From: Deltaproteobacteria bacterium ADurb.Bin026
Lineage (GTDB): Bacteria; Desulfobacterota; Syntrophorhabdia; Syntrophorhabdales; Syntrophorhabdaceae
Assembly: GCA_002071245.1 (NCBI GenBank)
Contig: MWEV01000021.1
Coordinates: 1 to 7,823 of the forward strand
Length of the DNA stretch: 7,823 nt
Direction of reading: 5' to 3'
Positions within the stretch are counted from its first letter, which is position 1, and every line of letters starts with the position of its first letter. This document shows positions 6,202 through 7,823 of this stretch, in pieces. A program made the position numbers and the translations under genes. Below the pieces are notes generated by a model. It saw only the letters and a program-made list of their open reading frames with translations, ran no database searches and had not been told where the DNA came from.

Positions 6202-6714
6202 CTACCCCGCAACGATAACAACATACATATCAAGCAGAGAAGGGTTTGATGCCTGTATGTTGAGTTGAAATTTTTTCACAAAAAGACCTTTTGCCTCTGC
6301 TTCATCCATAAATGCAATAACCTCTTTCAAGGCAGCCCCGCCCACTTTCAGTTCGTATACATTTTGCTTTATCTTGCCTTTTTCCTGCTTTAAGACTGAT
6401 GGTTTCAACATATTCATTTTTCCGCTGATAAATATCTTGGTCACCATTTCTTCAATAAATCCAAGCGATATATTAACCTGTTCCGCCTTTTCCTGACGGC
6501 CTCTTTCTACGTAATGCCTTTTTGCAATATAAGTATCTTTAAGTTCAAGGACATTTAGAAGTTCCTTTTGTTTAACTGCTATCCGCTGGTCAAAAGCTAA
6601 CGCATCCTTATAGAATATGTATGAATAGGTCAATGTGAGTATTATAATAATTATAAAACCCAGCAAATAGAGTCGTGTTGGCACCAATTTGAGGATATTA
6701 ACCAATTTTTTCAT
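6202..6714 (-). CDS. gspM: Type II secretion system protein GspM (PilO-like)
   Basis: The protein has 170 residues, within the usual range for GspM. A short basic cytoplasmic N-terminus is followed by one transmembrane helix (about 15-34, YLLGFIIIIILTLTYSYIFY), a coiled-coil-like charged segment (about 40-80), and a small alpha/beta periplasmic domain of the ferredoxin-like type (about 80-170; VYELKVGGAALKEVIAFMDEAEAKGLFVKKFQ is cut here to the recognisable pattern of strand, helix, strand). GspM pairs with GspL in the inner-membrane platform and helps couple the ATPase GspE to the pseudopilus. Its ATG shares a base with the gspL stop (TAATG), a sign of translational coupling, and AAAGGAAAG precedes it. 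Assignment rests on topology, size and position between gspL and gspN, because GspM sequences diverge strongly. Confidence 0.75.
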   Translation of the reverse strand: MKKLVNILKLVPTRLYLLGFIIIIILTLTYSYIFYKDALAFDQRIAVKQKELLNVLELKDTYIAKRHYVERGRQEKAEQVNISLGFIEEMVTKIFISGKMNMLKPSVLKQEKGKIKQNVYELKVGGAALKEVIAFMDEAEAKGLFVKKFQLNIQASNPSLLDMYVVIVAG

Positions 6715-7823
6715 TAAAACTTTCCTTTTATCTTGAACTTTATCTGTTTACCCTGAGTCATATCTAAATTCTGTATCTCGATGTTTTTAATATCTCTTAT
6801 CTCTTCCATGGCTGCTTTGATCTTTTCAACCGCCATAAACGATACTGTTGTGCCTGAGATGCTCAACTCATTTTCATCACAAACAAACTCATTTAGTTTG
6901 ACATCGATTTGCTTATCAATCTTAGCGCTTATTTCAGCAAGTATTTTTAAGGCCGGAGCAGTATTGATAGTGCCAGCACCCACTAGTTCCCTATCAATTA
7001 TACTTATCTTATCCCTGAAGACTGAAACAACGTCTTTAATCGGGGGAGACTTTGGAAAAACTGTTTTATATATGTTCTGTTGTTCTGTTGCAAAAAATCT
7101 GTAAGTTTTTTCTTTAAAATGCAGGTTCAGAAAAAACATTATAAAAATAAGTGTACTTAATGCTGCCAAACCCCCTAACCATTTAAAAAGTATTTCATGC
7201 GAAAGCCCCATACCCTTTTCTTTTTGGTGTAGAAGATTGATCTCATTGCTATCAACAGTAATTAGCGATGCGCCTATTGCAGCCCAGAGCCAATTAGGAT
7301 AACCGTCTGTTGTAATGTGCTGTTGTAAGGACGGGGTGTTAATTTTAATGCTGTACTTCTTTTCAATGTCTTCCTTTAGGGTCTTAACATCTCCATCTTC
7401 AAAGATGCTAACGATATAATAAGGCACACTTATAAATTCATTTTCTTCTTTTATTTCACTGATTGCAGCATAAAGATTTGCTGTATTTTCTTTAGAATAA
7501 TAAAACTGCCTGAGGTAATGCAAATTGCCCTTGCGTTGAGCAATGACCGTTGCATTGTTTCCGTCTATGTAAATAAAAACAAAATCATTCTGGGGAATCG
7601 AATTAAGCCATTTCAGCGCATGCAAGGTAGCAATGGCGTTTACAGTAATTCCTTTTATGTTTTTAACTGTTTTTAAACCAACCGTATCTTCTTTCGGCAA
7701 GGCAACAGCAAGTACATTTCCCTTGCCTATCTCTTTAAAATCTACAACTACGTTATTTATTTCAACAGGAAGTATATTGGATAATTCACCATTTAAAACA
7801 AGCTCAATCCTCCTTTTTCCAGT
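6714..7823 (-). CDS. gspL: Type II secretion system protein GspL (5' end outside window)
   Basis: The frame is open to the window edge (first complete codon 7821-7823), giving 369 visible residues without the true N-terminus. A TTG at 7700 is internal and should not be taken as the start. Visible residues 1 to about 205 are the end of the cytoplasmic actin-like domain: FVFIYIDGNNATVIAQRKG (about 81-99) looks like the strand-turn-strand of the second actin half, and PNWLWAAIGASL (about 176-187) resembles the closing helix seen in PilM/GspL proteins. One transmembrane helix follows (about 215-235, WLGGLAALSTLIFIMFFLNL). The periplasmic part carries VFPKSPPIKDVV and a C-terminal ferredoxin-like domain. 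GspL recruits the ATPase GspE and pairs with GspM. A PilM-PilN fusion is the main alternative, but the adjacent gspM and gspN favour GspL. Confidence 0.8.
   Translation of the reverse strand, partial: TGKRRIELVLNGELSNILPVEINNVVVDFKEIGKGNVLAVALPKEDTVGLKTVKNIKGITVNAIATLHALKWLNSIPQNDFVFIYIDGNNATVIAQRKGNLHYLRQFYYSKENTANLYAAISEIKEENEFISVPYYIVSIFEDGDVKTLKEDIEKKYSIKINTPSLQQHITTDGYPNWLWAAIGASLITVDSNEINLLHQKEKGMGLSHEILFKWLGGLAALSTLIFIMFFLNLHFKEKTYRFFATEQQNIYKTVFPKSPPIKDVVSVFRDKISIIDRELVGAGTINTAPALKILAEISAKIDKQIDVKLNEFVCDENELSISGTTVSFMAVEKIKAAMEEIRDIKNIEIQNLDMTQGKQIKFKIKGKF

Noticed and set aside
7698..7700. TTG at 7700 as the gspL start codon
   Set aside because: The same frame is open for a further 41 codons to the window edge, and the missing part corresponds to the expected N-terminal half of the cytoplasmic domain.

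Overview
The window is AT-rich DNA from a Gram-negative (two-membrane) bacterium. Every visible product is an envelope protein: three T2SS (type II secretion) inner-membrane assembly proteins, two predicted outer-membrane beta-barrels and one exported FecR-domain protein. The gspL-gspM-gspN order, a gspN resembling the deltaproteobacterial/Leptospira form, and the TPR-barrel plus FecR pairing suggest Desulfobacterota or Nitrospirota. That placement is an inference. No rRNA, tRNA or other phylogenetic marker is present.

Layout. (1) Positions 1-2411, minus strand: a large exported FecR-domain protein whose 3' end lies outside the window. It has an N-terminal FecR domain, a Thr/Pro-rich linker with 21 consecutive prolines, and a long Gly/Ser/Thr/Tyr-rich C-terminal region with degenerate repeats. 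(2) Positions 2509-4107, minus strand, 97 bp upstream of it: a protein with a signal peptide, about five TPR repeats and a C-terminal outer-membrane beta-barrel. (3) Positions 4108-4424: a 317-bp AT-rich divergent regulatory region containing a good sigma-70 promoter and a short palindromic word repeated near each flanking gene. (4) Positions 4425-5201, plus strand: a small outer-membrane beta-barrel protein. (5) Positions 5253-7823, minus strand: a tightly packed gspL (5'-truncated), gspM, gspN operon, convergent with the small barrel gene.

How the genes may work together. GspL, GspM and GspN belong to the T2SS inner-membrane platform, which exports folded periplasmic proteins. The TPR-barrel and FecR genes probably share a transcript. 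The architecture of the first (periplasmic TPR plus OM barrel, as in Slam, PgaA, BcsC and AlgK/AlgE-type exporters) and of the second (secreted, long spacer, repetitive C-terminus, no transmembrane anchor) makes an exporter/anchor and surface-protein pair a reasonable hypothesis. The shared word CAATATTGTAA (13 of 14 bases when extended) near both divergent starts suggests that the two outer-membrane genes answer to one regulator. I see no CRISPR array, insertion sequence, integrase, tRNA or rRNA.
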